The notes beneath the pieces were generated by a model, which saw only the letters and a list, made by a program, of their open reading frames with translations, searched no databases and had not been told where the DNA came from. Both the position numbers and the translations under genes were made by a program. Of a DNA stretch of 7,683 bases, positions 1 through 5,203 are shown piece after piece. Each line of letters starts with the position of its first letter. Positions within the stretch are counted from its first letter, which is position 1. Origin of the DNA: Synergistaceae bacterium (lineage in GTDB: Bacteria > Synergistota > Synergistia > Synergistales > Aminobacteriaceae). Location: assembly GCA_017446645.1 (NCBI GenBank), contig JAFSQO010000289.1:1-7683 (forward strand). Reading direction: 5' to 3'.

Positions 1-395
1 ACATCTTCGAGCGTTATGAAGATGATATACGTCTCGGGCAGATCATCGAATTTATGCTTCTCGTCCAGATGATGAGAGTCCATCATTGCTGCGTGAAATC
101 TTGCGCGCTTTGGTGAGGCCCCTGTTGAGAGGTTCTGAATCTCTATGTCGTAGATTTTCCCCTCAGAATCCTGTGCGTAAATATCGATTATAATAGAACG
201 ATGCTGTCCCTTGAACTCTTTATGAGTGTGAGTCTCCGTGACGGTCAGGTCTTTATCGATGATGTGATTGATTATTGCCTGAACGCAGGGGATATTCTCA
301 TTAAGACATAAGGCCATGAAGCGGTCGTCCATTAACGTCAGGGTGTTCTTGTTGTCCCTGATGAATTCGTCTCTATCAACGTAATCTTTTCGCAA
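1..395 (-). CDS. Rpn-type PD-(D/E)XK nuclease/putative transposase, copy 1 (partial, C-terminus beyond left edge)
   Basis: The 5' part of a gene that continues past the left edge; 131 complete codons are visible and the frame is open throughout. It begins with TTG at 395, preceded by a GGAGG ribosome site (403-407) with a 7-base spacer. The translation starts MRKDYVDRDEF and matches the complete copy at 469-1323 without indels. I count about 17 base mismatches in 395, of which only three change the protein (E14D, T69I, N113K relative to the complete copy). The nuclease core is retained: Asp71 in the IDIYAQD strand and the Glu85-x-Gln87 pair in DIEIQN. Rpn proteins are DNA endonucleases linked to RecA-independent recombination and, in E. 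coli, to phage defence. Whether the missing C-terminus is intact cannot be seen. Mostly silent divergence suggests both copies were selected to stay functional. Confidence 0.85.
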   Translation of the reverse strand, partial: MRKDYVDRDEFIRDNKNTLTLMDDRFMALCLNENIPCVQAIINHIIDKDLTVTETHTHKEFKGQHRSIIIDIYAQDSEGKIYDIEIQNLSTGASPKRARFHAAMMDSHHLDEKHKFDDLPETYIIFITLED

Positions 396-426
396 AGTAT
401 CACCTCCTTTTTCTTAAATTATACAT
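1..426. repeat. Direct repeat unit A (pairs with 929-1361)
   Basis: Direct repeat of the segment at 929-1361. Within the coding part the offset is a constant 928 bases with no indels and about 96% identity. Similarity continues past the start codon through the ribosome site and the TATAAT-like box to the sequence atacat (421-426), then stops. The only indel is in a T tract just upstream of the ribosome site (5 T here, 13 T in the partner). The left end of the repeat lies outside the window. The 928-base period equals one gene plus its 73-base spacer, as expected from tandem gene duplication. Confidence 0.9.
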
Positions 427-436
427 GAAAATGTAT
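418..436 (-). promoter_or_regulatory. Candidate promoter -10 box and overlapping small hairpin upstream of Rpn copy 1
   Basis: On the minus strand the sequence ATGTATAAT lies upstream of the copy 1 ribosome site, with TATAAT at 418-423. The same box precedes copy 2, so it was duplicated with the gene. No good -35 hexamer lies 16-18 bases upstream. A perfect 6-base inverted repeat, atacat (421-426) and atgtat (431-436) with a 4-base gaaa loop, overlaps this box only in copy 1. It could be an operator-like element or chance. No terminator is visible between the two copies (396-468), so copy 1 may also be read from the copy 2 promoter. Confidence 0.4.
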
Positions 437-468
437 GAGGTCATTATGTTGCTATGTTGTGTGATAGT

Positions 469-696
469 TTACGCTTTGATTGTTTGAGCAATGCGCGTAA
501 CTTCGGCGATGGCTAACTCGGTTGCTTCAGCGATTTCCTCAATTGTCATTTTGCCCAACTTGAGGAGCCTGACTGCAAAGTTCTCTTTCGCATGTTGTTC
601 ACCGAGCAATTTTCCACGCTCTTCACCGCGTTTCTCGCCGCGTTTTTCTGCACGTTCTTCAACGATTTTCTCATAAGGTGCAAACCAATCGTTCAT
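469..696 (-). CDS. Possible nested small protein from the Rpn C-terminus (RpnS-like, 75 aa)
   Basis: Inside the complete Rpn gene, codon Met210 (ATG at 694-696) is preceded by AAAGGA (706-711 on the minus strand) with a 9-base spacer, a plausible ribosome site. Initiation there would give a 75-residue protein in the same frame: MNDWFAPYEK, the EKRG repeats and the helix-turn-helix-like tail, without the nuclease core. In E. coli, some rpn genes are known to make such a short C-terminal product that restrains the full-length nuclease. The case here is inference from the start context only. I saw no clear internal promoter. Met207 (703-705) is a poorer start because the purine run touches it. 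Confidence 0.33.
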   Translation of the reverse strand: MNDWFAPYEKIVEERAEKRGEKRGEERGKLLGEQHAKENFAVRLLKLGKMTIEEIAEATELAIAEVTRIAQTIKA

Positions 697-1323
697 TTCT
701 TTCATTCCTTTCTTCGTTGATTTGAAAAATTTCATCCTTTTTGAAAGCTCCGATATGAGCATTTCCTTGGGTTCCGGGCAGGTTAAGTCGTGGATTACTT
801 TCCATGCTTCACTGCCGTCATCTTTGGCTTCACAGTTCACGTAGATGATATGCAGCCCGTCGTCGAATGGCTCATTAATGCCCCTGATGAACCTATCGAT
901 TTCATACATGACCCTATTATGCTTCAATACATCTTCGAGCGTTATGAAGATGATATACGTCTCTGGCAGATCATCGAATTTATGATTCTCGTCCAGATGA
1001 TGAGAGTCCATCATTGCTGCGTGAAATCTTGCGCGCTTGGGGGAGGCCCCTGTAGAGAGGTTCTGAATCTCTATGTCGTAGATTTTCCCCTCAGAATCCT
1101 GTGCGTAAATATCGATTGTAATGGAACGATGTTGACCCTTAAACTCTTTATGAGTGTGAGTCTCCGTGACGGTCAGGTCTTTATCGATGATGTGATTGAT
1201 TATTGCCTGAACGCAAGGGATATTCTCATTAAGACATAAGGCCATGAAACGGTCGTCCATTAATGTCAATGTGTTCTTGTTTTCCCTGATGAATTCGTCT
1301 CTATCAACATAATCTTTTCGCAA
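469..1323 (-). CDS. Rpn family recombination-promoting nuclease / PD-(D/E)XK putative transposase, copy 2 (complete)
   Basis: A 284-residue protein. The TTG start at 1323 is chosen because GGAGG (1331-1335) lies 7 bases upstream; there is no better ATG. Residues 1-60 carry the family's MDDRFMALCL helix. Residues 65-87 form the PD-(D/E)XK core, with Asp71 and Glu85-x-Gln87 (DIEIQN) as likely metal-binding and catalytic residues. The motif TGASPKRARFHAAMMDS follows at 91-107 and conserved helices run to about 200. The tail has a charged coiled region with EKRG-type tetrapeptide repeats (226-241), then a helix-turn-helix-like end (MTIEEIAEATELAIAEV, 259-275). This layout is standard for Rpn proteins, which cut DNA and act in recombination or phage defence. 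Length is normal and no key residue is missing. It forms a separate unit from the upstream antiporter, whose terminator lies between them. A tandem copy follows 73 bases downstream. Confidence 0.9.
   Translation of the reverse strand: MRKDYVDRDEFIRENKNTLTLMDDRFMALCLNENIPCVQAIINHIIDKDLTVTETHTHKEFKGQHRSITIDIYAQDSEGKIYDIEIQNLSTGASPKRARFHAAMMDSHHLDENHKFDDLPETYIIFITLEDVLKHNRVMYEIDRFIRGINEPFDDGLHIIYVNCEAKDDGSEAWKVIHDLTCPEPKEMLISELSKRMKFFKSTKKGMKEMNDWFAPYEKIVEERAEKRGEKRGEERGKLLGEQHAKENFAVRLLKLGKMTIEEIAEATELAIAEVTRIAQTIKA
601..648 (-). repeat. In-frame 12-base repeat encoding EKRG-type tetrapeptides in the Rpn tail
   Basis: Four consecutive 12-base units on the minus strand encode EKRG, EKRG, EERG and KLLG (residues 226-241), the first three nearly identical (GAx AAA/GAG CGx GGx). 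They link the nuclease domain to the C-terminal helical tail. Repeats of this kind in Rpn-family tails are prone to copy-number change by slippage, which would alter linker length without breaking the frame. Confidence 0.65.
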
Positions 1324-1361
1324 ATTATCGCCTCCTTTTTTTTTTTTTCTAAATTATACAT
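929..1361. repeat. Direct repeat unit B (pairs with 1-426)
   Basis: Partner of the repeat at 1-426. It covers codons 1-131 of the complete Rpn gene, its TTG start, GGAGG site and TATAAT-like box. It differs from unit A by about 17 substitutions in the coding part and by an 8-base longer T tract at 1336-1348. Beyond 1361 the two flanks are unrelated (tttcaatagc here, gaaaatgtat in unit A), which places one duplication boundary at or near this point. Confidence 0.9.
1336..1358 (-). promoter_or_regulatory. Candidate promoter and A13 tract upstream of Rpn copy 2
   Basis: On the minus strand, TATAAT (1353-1358) is followed by TTAG, a run of 13 A (T tract 1336-1348), then GGAGG and the TTG start. 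The box is a good -10 match, but the expected -35 position reads GGCGGC-like sequence, so the promoter is predicted to be weak or activator-dependent. The homopolymer touches the ribosome site and is much longer than in copy 1 (5 A). It is a candidate slippage site that would change leader length. Confidence 0.45.
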
Positions 1362-1384
1362 TTTCAATAGCAGGTGCCGCCACT

Positions 1385-1425
1385 AAAAAAATTTCCCTCG
1401 TTGTTGAGAAAATATCAGCGAGGGA
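1385..1425 (-). terminator. Intrinsic terminator of the antiporter / leftward operon
   Basis: On the minus strand, just after the antiporter stop codon, a 7-base perfect stem TCCCTCG / CGAGGGA (1419-1425 with 1394-1400) encloses an 18-base loop. It is followed by AA and seven T (1391-1385). This is a standard Rho-independent terminator in the right place to close the leftward transcription unit before the Rpn genes. Confidence 0.8.
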
Positions 1426-1431
1426 TTTATG

Positions 1432-2712
1432 TTATTTATGTTTGGCGAACCTTGCCCGACTCTCATGTTCTGCAAGACCAGGCTCAATTTCTCCGGCCTT
1501 CATCAGGGCATTACGGGTCATCATTGGTCCGACAAGCTCGTAAATCAACACGCTGAACAGGATTATATTCCTGATTAGTCCCCCAAGCTCTGCGCCCAGA
1601 CTCTGAGCACTTACGACCATTCCCAAAGCAACACCGGCTTGAGGAAATAAAGTTATTCCCAAATATTTCTTAACATTATCGGAGCAATGCATTATGGAGC
1701 TGCTGAATAACGCCCCGAAATATTTCCCGGCACATCGAGTAAATATATACACGAGTCCCGTTAAAATTACAAACGGATATTGAAACACGCTCAACTCCAA
1801 TCTTGCGCCGCTCAACACGAAAAACACTGCATAAAGGGGAGCCGACCATTTTTCAGAACGCTTCATTATGTCCGCAGAGTACTCGCTCATATTGCAGAAG
1901 ACTGTACCCAGAGTCATGCACACTAAAAGCGACGAGAAGGCTATACGGATCTGGCCAATGTAAATTTCACGTGAAGAAAGCGATATTGTCATCAAGACGA
2001 ATGCTATTGTCATTGAAAGCCTGTTTGTGTTCGAGAAGAATAATTTCTCAAGCCACGTCATAATCACTCCCATTAGTGCGCCTAGAATTAACGAGCAAAT
2101 GATTTCGATTAACGGATTAACTGCAATAGAGACTAGATTTATGACTCCTCCTGTCATGGCCTGGGCAATGCCTATAGAGACAGCAAAGATTATTAACCCC
2201 GCAGCATCATCGAGAGCTACAATAGGGAGCAGCAAGTCCGTAACAGGTCCCTTAGCCTTGAACTGCCGTACGACCATTAACGTAGCCGCAGGTGCAGTCG
2301 CAGAAGCAATTGCCCCCAAAGTTATGGCCGCCGGAATTGGCAATAGATGCCCGCCTAGTCTGAGACTCAGGAAGATCAGGGCAATGTCTACGAGTACTGT
2401 AGCCGCAAGTGCCTGAAACGTGCCGATAAACAACGCGCTTTTACCCATTACACGAAGCTCCGAGAGACGAAACTCGCTGCCAATGTCGAACGCTATGAAG
2501 CCCAAGGCAAGACTGGATAATATATTTACTGCTGCAAGCTCTGTTGAATTTGAGAAGCCAAGATTAATTCGTCCAAGAGCGTAAGGCCCAACGAGAACAC
2601 CTGCAATTAAGAAAGCCGTAACGTCAGGAAATTTGAAGCCTGAATACTTGAATGCCCTTGTCATCATAAGACCAGCAAATAATGCAAAAGCCGTTTTTAG
2701 CAATAATGCCAT
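1432..2712 (-). CDS. Cation:proton antiporter, CPA2 family (Na+(K+)/H+ exchanger), membrane domain only
   Basis: A 426-residue, strongly hydrophobic protein with about 12 predicted membrane helices that exchanges Na+ or K+ for protons at the inner membrane. Family marks in order: FPDVTAFLIAGVLVGP (28-43); SATAPAATLMVVRQ (137-150), the unwound helix-4 motif; GPVTDLLLPIVALDDAAGL (155-173) with the paired Asp168-Asp169 of the ion site; FFVLSGARLEL (297-307); RCAGKYFGA (326-334) with the conserved basic residues; LFPQAGVALGM (355-365). The Asp-Asp pair, rather than Asn-Asp, suggests electrogenic exchange by analogy with NhaA/NapA-type transporters. No RCK/TrkA-N domain follows, so it is not a full Kef channel-type protein. 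The start is ATG at 2712. Only a distant GAGG (2729-2732, 16 bases away) precedes it, with a U-rich leader between. It follows the PIN-like gene by 66 bases and ends in a terminator. Confidence 0.88.
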   Translation of the reverse strand: MALLLKTAFALFAGLMMTRAFKYSGFKFPDVTAFLIAGVLVGPYALGRINLGFSNSTELAAVNILSSLALGFIAFDIGSEFRLSELRVMGKSALFIGTFQALAATVLVDIALIFLSLRLGGHLLPIPAAITLGAIASATAPAATLMVVRQFKAKGPVTDLLLPIVALDDAAGLIIFAVSIGIAQAMTGGVINLVSIAVNPLIEIICSLILGALMGVIMTWLEKLFFSNTNRLSMTIAFVLMTISLSSREIYIGQIRIAFSSLLVCMTLGTVFCNMSEYSADIMKRSEKWSAPLYAVFFVLSGARLELSVFQYPFVILTGLVYIFTRCAGKYFGALFSSSIMHCSDNVKKYLGITLFPQAGVALGMVVSAQSLGAELGGLIRNIILFSVLIYELVGPMMTRNALMKAGEIEPGLAEHESRARFAKHK

Positions 2713-2743
2713 AGTGAAAAAAATTGTGCCTCTTTTCGTGATT

Positions 2744-2768
2744 TATAATCAAGTCAGGAATTATAGCA
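2744..2768 (-). promoter_or_regulatory. Candidate extended -10 promoter and inverted repeat upstream of the antiporter gene
   Basis: On the minus strand the gap holds TGCTATAAT (2760-2768), an extended -10 element (TG, one base, TATAAT). No convincing -35 is present, which extended -10 promoters can tolerate. The box is one arm of an inverted repeat: TATAAT (2760-2765) and ATTATA (2744-2749) around a 10-base spacer, with GTG and CAC further out. A regulator could bind it. The predicted leader is about 40 bases, so the antiporter may be made separately from the upstream operon. Confidence 0.45.
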
Positions 2769-2778
2769 CCATATGAGT

Positions 2779-3360
2779 TTAATTTCCCTTTTTATCTGCG
2801 ATTAAAGTCTTGATTGCCTTGTAGATTTCTCCGCCTTTTTTGCTCTGGAATAATTTCACGAGGGCGTTGTTGATACCCTGTTTTGTCTTGTAGGAAGTAA
2901 TTATGTTTGCTATTGCTGCCGAGTTCACCGAGTCGTTCAGGAGTTCCGAGACCTTTTGCTCTAGTTCCTTTGCTGCAGATGCAGGGGCCTGTAACTTTTG
3001 TCCTGTAGTGTTGATTATGAGTTCCAGATTTACACCGCGTTCCTTCCAGAATGACAAGAGACTGCTGAAACCGTTATCTTTCGATACTATGAAGTATTTG
3101 CATTGACTCTCGCTGTTTTCTTTGATTATGAATCCCAGATAAGACGCTAATTGAAAATCCAGTGCGTTTTTCTGGCCTGCTTTAACTTTGTAGTATTTAA
3201 TCGCTGCTTCGGATTTGTTGAGCTTTATGTGAATGTCAAACGTAATTTTGTCTGCGTTCGTGCTGTAAAAGATGAAGAGTGTATTTTCCCCGTCGAGCTT
3301 CTCAATACCAGTGAGTCCTTCAGGGCCTGTGTTCTCGTAGTCAATGAAGTAATAGTTCAT
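2779..3360 (-). CDS. PIN/NYN-like domain nuclease (putative RNase), single-domain
   Basis: A 193-residue soluble protein. Residues 1-115 look like a PIN-like (NYN-type) nuclease fold: strand 1 with the FIDYENTG motif (Asp7, Glu9, Asn10), the helix GQKNALDFQLASYLG with Asp68, and strand 4 YFIVSKDNGFSSLL with Asp95. These acidic residues would bind metal and cut RNA. Residues 128-190 are an all-helical tail (IANIITSYKTKQGINNALVK, KGGEIYKAIKTL), a module I associate with standalone PIN-like proteins but cannot name. There is no signal peptide or membrane segment. No antitoxin-like partner adjoins it, so a classical VapBC pair is unlikely. The start is ATG at 3360, 26 bases after the GGDEF stop, with a hairpin in the gap that may control or couple its translation. 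Substrate and role are unknown. Confidence 0.7.
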   Translation of the reverse strand: MNYYFIDYENTGPEGLTGIEKLDGENTLFIFYSTNADKITFDIHIKLNKSEAAIKYYKVKAGQKNALDFQLASYLGFIIKENSESQCKYFIVSKDNGFSSLLSFWKERGVNLELIINTTGQKLQAPASAAKELEQKVSELLNDSVNSAAIANIITSYKTKQGINNALVKLFQSKKGGEIYKAIKTLIADKKGN

Positions 3361-3364
3361 AATG

Positions 3365-3396
3365 AAAAAATTTTGCCCTGAGGGAGTTACTCAGGG
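3365..3396 (-). terminator. Terminator-like hairpin spanning the GGDEF stop codon and the PIN-like gene leader
   Basis: On the minus strand a perfect 7-base stem CCCTGAG / CTCAGGG (3390-3396 with 3376-3382) has a 7-base loop containing the GGDEF stop codon TAA (3387-3389). After the stem come CAAAA and six T (3370-3365), then CATT and the next ATG. The five bases between stem and T run make it a weaker terminator than usual. The 3' arm holds the only AGGG near the next start, so it may also act in translational coupling or attenuation. Read on the plus strand, five T follow the stem directly (3397-3401). Confidence 0.5.
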
Positions 3397-4274
3397 TTTT
3401 TGTGTTCCATTGATGTGTCATAAACTTTGCAACAGTCACGTCCTGCCTTCTTGGCCTCGTAAAGTGCAAGGTCGCTCTCGTGAATTAATCGGTCAATTGA
3501 CTTCTCGCTGCCGTCAAGTTTCTGGGCAATTCCTGCGCTTACACTCAAGGTCTTCATTGTCTGGACTCCCTGATAATAATCTAAAAGCTTTGACATGAAG
3601 GTGTTGACCTGGTCCTCAACTTCCTGAGCGGATTTTTCACCCAGCAGGACTATCATGAACTCATCGCCGCCCATTCTGGCAGCAAAACCGTCAGCAAATT
3701 CGTTCTGCAGCATTTCAGCCGTTGCAGCAAGTGCCCTGTCGCCTGCCTGATGACCGTAGTTGTCATTGACTTCTTTGAAGTGGTCGAGGTCAAAGTATAT
3801 GCATGTAATGTTGGCCTCGTCAGCGTTCTCTTCAACGTACTCCTGAAGATACCAGCGTGTTGCAAGTCCCGTCAGGTAATCCTGTTGAGCCATCTCAACT
3901 ATTCGCCTTTGATATTTCAGCTCCTGTGATGTTGCCCTGAGTTCGCCCTTGATCCGTGCCTGTAAAATTCTGAAGTAAAACCTCACAAGCTCAGGACTTA
4001 ACGGCATTGACCATATATCATAGAGCAAAGCCAGTTGAGTCTCGTCTAAGTCTTCCGGATTTTTCGTGCAGAGTATGTATTTTGCCTCCTTGCGAATCCT
4101 CTCCGGCATCTTTCCGGTTATTATGACGTTGAGAATCTCTGAATCCTTCTGAATCTTTGCACCGCTCTTCAGTGAAAATATATTGCACGTGAGGCCGGTC
4201 ATCGGTTCAGCTTCTTTGAGAATCTCAGCTAAATTATCGCTTGCTACGTAAATATTTATCTCATTCAGGTTCAT
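3387..4274 (-). CDS. GGDEF-domain protein, probable diguanylate cyclase with divergent receiver-like N-terminus
   Basis: A 295-residue soluble protein predicted to make cyclic di-GMP from two GTP. The C-terminal GGDEF domain (about 125-290) is complete: DYLTGLATR (132-140); the metal site FDLDHFKEVND (161-171) with Asp162; NYGHQAGD (172-179); the active loop GGDEF (202-206); SVSAGIA (244-250); and DLALYEAKKAGRD (268-280). The inhibitory RxxD site that usually lies five residues before GGDEF is absent (sequence there is NEFADGFAARM), so product inhibition through that site is not expected. Residues 1-115 form an alpha/beta-looking region ending in DIWSMPLSPELVRFYFRIL. It resembles a decayed receiver domain without a clear phosphoacceptor Asp. 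A helical linker (105-128) joins the two parts. The start is ATG at 4274 with GGAG 12 bases upstream; an in-frame stop just upstream excludes a longer form. It lies 26 bases after the Gate gene. Confidence 0.88.
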   Translation of the reverse strand: MNLNEINIYVASDNLAEILKEAEPMTGLTCNIFSLKSGAKIQKDSEILNVIITGKMPERIRKEAKYILCTKNPEDLDETQLALLYDIWSMPLSPELVRFYFRILQARIKGELRATSQELKYQRRIVEMAQQDYLTGLATRWYLQEYVEENADEANITCIYFDLDHFKEVNDNYGHQAGDRALAATAEMLQNEFADGFAARMGGDEFMIVLLGEKSAQEVEDQVNTFMSKLLDYYQGVQTMKTLSVSAGIAQKLDGSEKSIDRLIHESDLALYEAKKAGRDCCKVYDTSMEHKNPE

Positions 4275-4300
4275 TAATAATCACTGCTCCGTTTTTATAA

Positions 4301-5197
4301 TTAAAGCGTTGGATAAAATGATAAAGCAAACCACGCAAAAATCAAATTAATTATCACAAATGGGATTAAAGTCACGAAGTTCATTAGCAATAATTTCCTC
4401 GCAAGCCTAGCCTCGAACATTCCGAAGTAATAGCCCGCATTCATTCGCAGGATTCTCGTTGCAGTTCCAAGACCGCTGCCCAGAATTAACGCGAATAGTG
4501 CCTGAGAGTTATTAAGCTCACCCGAAGCTAATGAACCTCCTGCAAGTGCAAGTGCTGCAGAGACCCGTGCAATTGAAGTCCCTGCGACTGTCCAGCCTGC
4601 CAAAGGAAGGAACGGAAAGTTGATAGTCTGGCTGAAAAATTTATTTATCACAGGAACAAGAGAATATGCAAGCGCAAAGAATATCCATGCAAGAGGCAAG
4701 GTCTTAATCAACTTGTGAAGCAATGAGTGCTTGTGTTCGTGATGAGCCTTAGCTGTGGAGATTTCTACGTCAGATTTATTTTCTTTCTCTTTCGGCAAAA
4801 ATATGAACGCTGTAATAAATCTTCCCGCTGCTATGACCAGCTGAGAGACCGCGAAGAGTGCCCCTGCCCTGCCTGCCATGCTGAGTGCAAGTGCAAAAGT
4901 TGCCGGCCAGCGTTTCAGATACGAAGGGAGTGAAAGCATTAACACTGACCAGATCGTTTGCTTTTCTGTGATTTGCTGTTTTTCGAGGGCTGAGGAGATT
5001 ATCCCTGCTCCCGTCTTTGACGAGGCAAAGCTGACACTGAGAGCCAGAGCCGTTACAGGGTTAATAGAACGTGGAATGAATTTCTTCATGATTAACTCTG
5101 CGATCCTGAGCCTCATGATTATCTCGCCCAGTACAAGACCTAGAACTATTTCAAGAGTCAAAGTGAGTTCGCCAGCTAAGAGTCCTTGATGATTCAT
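4301..5197 (-). CDS. Gate-domain (nucleoside-recognition-type) membrane protein, possible metal or small-molecule permease
   Basis: A 298-residue inner-membrane protein with roughly eight hydrophobic helices. Two halves resemble each other and the Gate fold. Residues 42-112 include SSKTGAGIISSALEK, LPSYLKRWPATFALAL and GRAGAL. Residues 198-267 include AGTSIARVSAALALAGGSL, GSGLGTATRILRMNAGYYFG and FEARLA. Gate domains also form the membrane part of the ferrous iron transporter FeoB. A hydrophilic loop between the halves (136-162) is charged and His-rich (AHHEHKHSLLHK, 151-162), a feature common in metal transporters. The start is ATG at 5197, only 6 bases after the cbiL-like stop, with GGCGGTGA as a weak ribosome site, so co-translation with cbiL is likely. 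Cobalt supply for corrin synthesis is an attractive guess. The substrate cannot be read from sequence, and many Gate proteins remain uncharacterised. Confidence 0.72.
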   Translation of the reverse strand: MNHQGLLAGELTLTLEIVLGLVLGEIIMRLRIAELIMKKFIPRSINPVTALALSVSFASSKTGAGIISSALEKQQITEKQTIWSVLMLSLPSYLKRWPATFALALSMAGRAGALFAVSQLVIAAGRFITAFIFLPKEKENKSDVEISTAKAHHEHKHSLLHKLIKTLPLAWIFFALAYSLVPVINKFFSQTINFPFLPLAGWTVAGTSIARVSAALALAGGSLASGELNNSQALFALILGSGLGTATRILRMNAGYYFGMFEARLARKLLLMNFVTLIPFVIINLIFAWFALSFYPTL

Positions 5198-5203
5198 ATT
5201 TAT

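Noticed and set aside
445..459. Short direct repeat TATGTTG-C-TATGTTG between the two Rpn copies
   Set aside because: Two 7-base AT-rich units are too short to separate from chance and do not coincide with the mapped duplication boundary.
703..735. Met197 and Met207 of the Rpn gene as alternative internal starts
   Set aside because: Met197 has a purine run directly against the ATG and otherwise only a GGAG 12 bases away. Met207 is touched by AAAGGA. Met210 has the better spacing.
790..1239. 149-codon plus-strand open frame opposite the Rpn gene
   Set aside because: It lies wholly antisense to a well-supported nuclease gene, shows no protein-like pattern or family motif, and has no clear ribosome site. 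It is a by-product of the coding bias on the other strand.
1..1361. Insertion sequence or composite transposon formed by the two Rpn copies
   Set aside because: The family name includes putative transposase, but I see no terminal inverted repeats or target-site duplications. The 928-base spacing is one gene plus leader, which fits simple tandem duplication.
2027..2416. 129-codon plus-strand open frame opposite the antiporter gene
   Set aside because: Antisense to a clear CPA2 antiporter. The Ala/Ile/Thr-rich composition mirrors the hydrophobic codons of the true gene.
4878..5189. 103-codon plus-strand open frame opposite the Gate gene
   Set aside because: Antisense shadow of a membrane protein gene. 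No ribosome site and no recognisable motif.
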